Assembly: GCF_002807665.1 (NCBI RefSeq)
Contig: NZ_PEAY01000001.1
Location: 744,001 to 808,000 of the forward strand
Direction of reading: 5' to 3'
DNA from: Neoalteromonas facilis
Lineage (GTDB): Bacteria > Pseudomonadota > Gammaproteobacteria > Enterobacterales > Alteromonadaceae
Length of the DNA stretch: 64,000 bases
Shown: positions 62,213 to 64,000 of the stretch, in pieces
How the letters are laid out: each line of letters opens with the position of its first letter
Numbering within the stretch: position 1 is the stretch's first letter
Notes under the pieces: model-generated
Databases searched by the model: none
Told to the model about the DNA's origin: nothing
Seen by the model: only the letters and a program-made list of their open reading frames with translations
Made by a program: the position numbers and the translations under genes

Positions 62213-62709
62213 TACTCAGCGCTACTTACATCCGAAATTTGTGACCGCACTTCTTCAAAATCGCTTGATTCAAGCAATTGCTCTATATCCAACAGCAAAA
62301 TGATGTTCGCATCCCGTTTAAACAGACCAAATATCACTTTGTTTTTGGCGTTTTTAACGTTGGGAGGTTGGCGAATATCATTCGGCTTTACACTCATCAC
62401 GTCAGACACGGCATCAACGACAATGCCCAGCAATCGAGATTGGGAGTCACTTTCAGCCTGAACAATGACTACAACCGTTTTATCACCAATACTGGTATTG
62501 TCGCTGCCAAGCACAATACGCAGATCAACAATGGGGACTATGGCTTCACGGAAATCAATAACACCCAACCAACCAAAGGGTAAATCAGGTAAACGGCGCA
62601 CGGATTCTAAGACGCGAACTTCCTGAACATCCGTGATGTTGATGGCGAACAAATCACCACCAACATCTAAGCTCAGCAATTCCAGGTTTGACTCCATTGC
62701 AGTATTCAT
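62212..62709 (-). CDS. cheW: Chemotaxis coupling protein CheW
   Basis: 165 residues, SH3-like CheW fold (LLSLDVGGDLFAINITDVQEV, GVIDFREAIVPIVDLR, GIVVDAVSDVMSV). It couples receptors to CheA, which is not encoded in the window. Starts three bases after the receptor gene's stop. Confidence 0.95.
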   Translation of the reverse strand: MNTAMESNLELLSLDVGGDLFAINITDVQEVRVLESVRRLPDLPFGWLGVIDFREAIVPIVDLRIVLGSDNTSIGDKTVVVIVQAESDSQSRLLGIVVDAVSDVMSVKPNDIRQPPNVKNAKNKVIFGLFKRDANIILLLDIEQLLESSDFEEVRSQISDVSSAE

Positions 62710-62712
62710 GAA

Positions 62713-64000
62713 TTAAAATTCTTCCCATTCTTCGTCGTTCGACTGATAGGTCTGCTTCACCGATTTGGGCGCTTGAGCACCAGACACTTTAACCGCGGGT
62801 TTAGGTGCTGAAGGCTTAGCAACAGATGCTCTAGGCATTGGTGCAGCACCAGCTGACCCAGTGCCATCATCCTCAACTTGGAAGAAGGATACGCGCTCTA
62901 CCATTTCATCCACTTGCTGTACCGAAGACTGACTAGCCGATGAGGCTTCTTCAGCCAAGGCTGCATTTTGTTGAGTAATATCATCAAGCTCTGCCACAGC
63001 CTGGTTTACTTGGGCGATACCACTGGCCTGTTCATTTGTCGCGTTGTCCATATCAGCGATCAGAGACGACAGTTGATCAATATTGGTCAGAATTTCTTTC
63101 AGAGACTCGCCGCACTGATTAACCAAGTCACTGCCTGTCATAACTTTCGATGAACTATCATCAATCAACTCTTTAATTTCTTTGGCCGACGTCGCCGAAC
63201 GCTGGGCCAAATTCCGCACTTCATTGGCCACAACAGCAAAGCCCCTACCATGCTCTCCGGCTCGTGCGGCTTCAACAGACGCGTTAAGAGCAAGCAAGTT
63301 GGTTTGGAACGCTATTTCATCTATCACACCAATTATCGCGCTAATTTTGTTTGAGCTTTCGGTGATTTCTTCCATTGATTTCACCGCGCTTAAGACGATA
63401 TGTTCGCCCTTATTGGCTTTAACCCGCGCGTCTTCAGCCGCGCGATTCGCTGTCGAGGCATTTTCAGCCGTACTTTTCACATTACCCGTCAACTCTTCTA
63501 AGCTAGCTGCCGTTTCCTCAAGGTTGGATGCTTGTTTTTCGGTACGCTCAGACAATTGGTCATTACCCAACGACAATTCGTGATTCGCTGAACGAATCGA
63601 ATCTGCACTGGTTTTAATCGAGGAAATAACGTTATTAAGACGACGCGTGGTGTCATTCAGTGCATTTTTAACTTCGCCAAACATACCTTGGTAGTCATCA
63701 ACAATCTGCACTCGCATATCCCCTTCAGATACGCGCTGTAACGCTGTATTCACATCGCGTACGAAGGCATTCACAGTCTGTGAAAGTTCATTTAAACCAT
63801 TGGCAATATTGAGGAAAAAGCCTTCCTTATTGTCGGTTGCTATCAGAGCACCCAGGTTACCCTGCGCGACACTGGTAACGAGTTTTTCGACTTCTTGCTC
63901 CGTTTCCACTTGCAGCGTAACGTCAGCCCATTCAACCACGAAACCAATACGCTCACCGTTACCGGTAAATACGGGGTTTGCAATCAAATCAAAGCGTCTT
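62713..64000 (-). CDS. Methyl-accepting chemotaxis protein, C-terminal part (cut by window end)
   Basis: The frame is open to the window end, so the N-terminus lies outside. What is seen: a PAS-like end (NPVFTGNGERIGFVVEWADV), a HAMP-like stretch, the long MCP helical hairpin with the tip IDEIAFQTNLLALNASVEAA and RGFAVVANEVRNLAQRS, an Ala/Pro-rich linker and a C-terminal EWEEF pentapeptide. No membrane segment is visible in the part present. It is the receptor for the cheW-cheR-cheD-cheB cluster downstream. Confidence 0.93.
   Translation of the reverse strand, partial: RRFDLIANPVFTGNGERIGFVVEWADVTLQVETEQEVEKLVTSVAQGNLGALIATDNKEGFFLNIANGLNELSQTVNAFVRDVNTALQRVSEGDMRVQIVDDYQGMFGEVKNALNDTTRRLNNVISSIKTSADSIRSANHELSLGNDQLSERTEKQASNLEETAASLEELTGNVKSTAENASTANRAAEDARVKANKGEHIVLSAVKSMEEITESSNKISAIIGVIDEIAFQTNLLALNASVEAARAGEHGRGFAVVANEVRNLAQRSATSAKEIKELIDDSSSKVMTGSDLVNQCGESLKEILTNIDQLSSLIADMDNATNEQASGIAQVNQAVAELDDITQQNAALAEEASSASQSSVQQVDEMVERVSFFQVEDDGTGSAGAAPMPRASVAKPSAPKPAVKVSGAQAPKSVKQTYQSNDEEWEEF

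Noticed and set aside
1-64000. tRNA, rRNA, CRISPR arrays, insertion sequences, prophage
   Set aside because: Read by eye, no cloverleaf, spaced repeats, transposase or phage genes were found.

Overview
The window looks like chromosomal DNA of a marine Alteromonadales-type gammaproteobacterium. Moderate GC, gammaproteobacterial housekeeping genes (greA, carAB, dapB, grpE-dnaK-dnaJ, nadK, recN, bamE), many TonB-dependent receptors and a large chemotaxis/PAS/GGDEF set all point that way. I saw no rRNA, tRNA, CRISPR array, insertion sequence or prophage. The genus is an inference from gene content and order.

Layout. 1-5.8 kb: end of lnt, a secreted prolidase-like amidohydrolase, a SulP anion transporter, a small membrane protein, a 2OG-Fe(II) oxygenase and an unknown secreted protein. 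5.8-9.5 kb: two tandem alkaline phosphatases, one a lipoprotein with a collagen-like linker, with two Pho-box-like sequences upstream. 9.7-19.4 kb: an amino-acid permease, an FKBP remnant, and a probable cyanophycin (Asp-Arg polymer) scavenging locus: secreted cyanophycinase, TonB-dependent receptor, YfcC-type permease and isoaspartyl dipeptidase. 19.5-25.5 kb: greA, carB, carA, dapB. 25.7-32.2 kb: two bacterial PH-domain membrane proteins, a serine hydrolase, a crotonase, an M28 peptidase, a cytochrome b561-type protein and a cytochrome c'. 32.4-36.3 kb: dnaJ, dnaK, grpE, with sigma-32-like promoters before grpE and before dnaK.

36.5-47.8 kb: a CrbS/CrbR-like acetate-switch two-component pair, then a TonB-dependent receptor divergent from a four-gene operon (GntP-family permease, secreted alpha/beta hydrolase, polyhydroxybutyrate depolymerase, 3-hydroxybutyrate dehydrogenase). 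This reads as a PHB scavenging locus. 48-52 kb: nadK, recN (LexA-like boxes upstream), a solute-binding-like protein on the opposite strand, bamE. 52.1-64 kb, all on the minus strand: a methyl-accepting chemotaxis protein (cut by the window end), cheW, a ParA-type ATPase, a STAS protein, cheR, cheD, cheB, a BLUF blue-light sensor, a PAS protein, a diguanylate cyclase, a PAS kinase-like protein whose catalytic residues are lost but whose receiver is intact, and a normal PAS histidine kinase.

How the genes may work together: the first half looks like a nutrient-scavenging toolkit for phosphate esters and for storage polymers of other bacteria (cyanophycin for N, PHB for C). The last 12 kb looks like one sensory module linking chemoreception, adaptation, blue light and c-di-GMP. 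In that module the diguanylate cyclase and CheD share the same six-residue C-terminus (GDIDLF), the PAS protein ends in a related acidic-LF tail, and the chemoreceptor ends in an EWEEF pentapeptide. Shared tails and the pseudokinase are, to me, the least explained features here.
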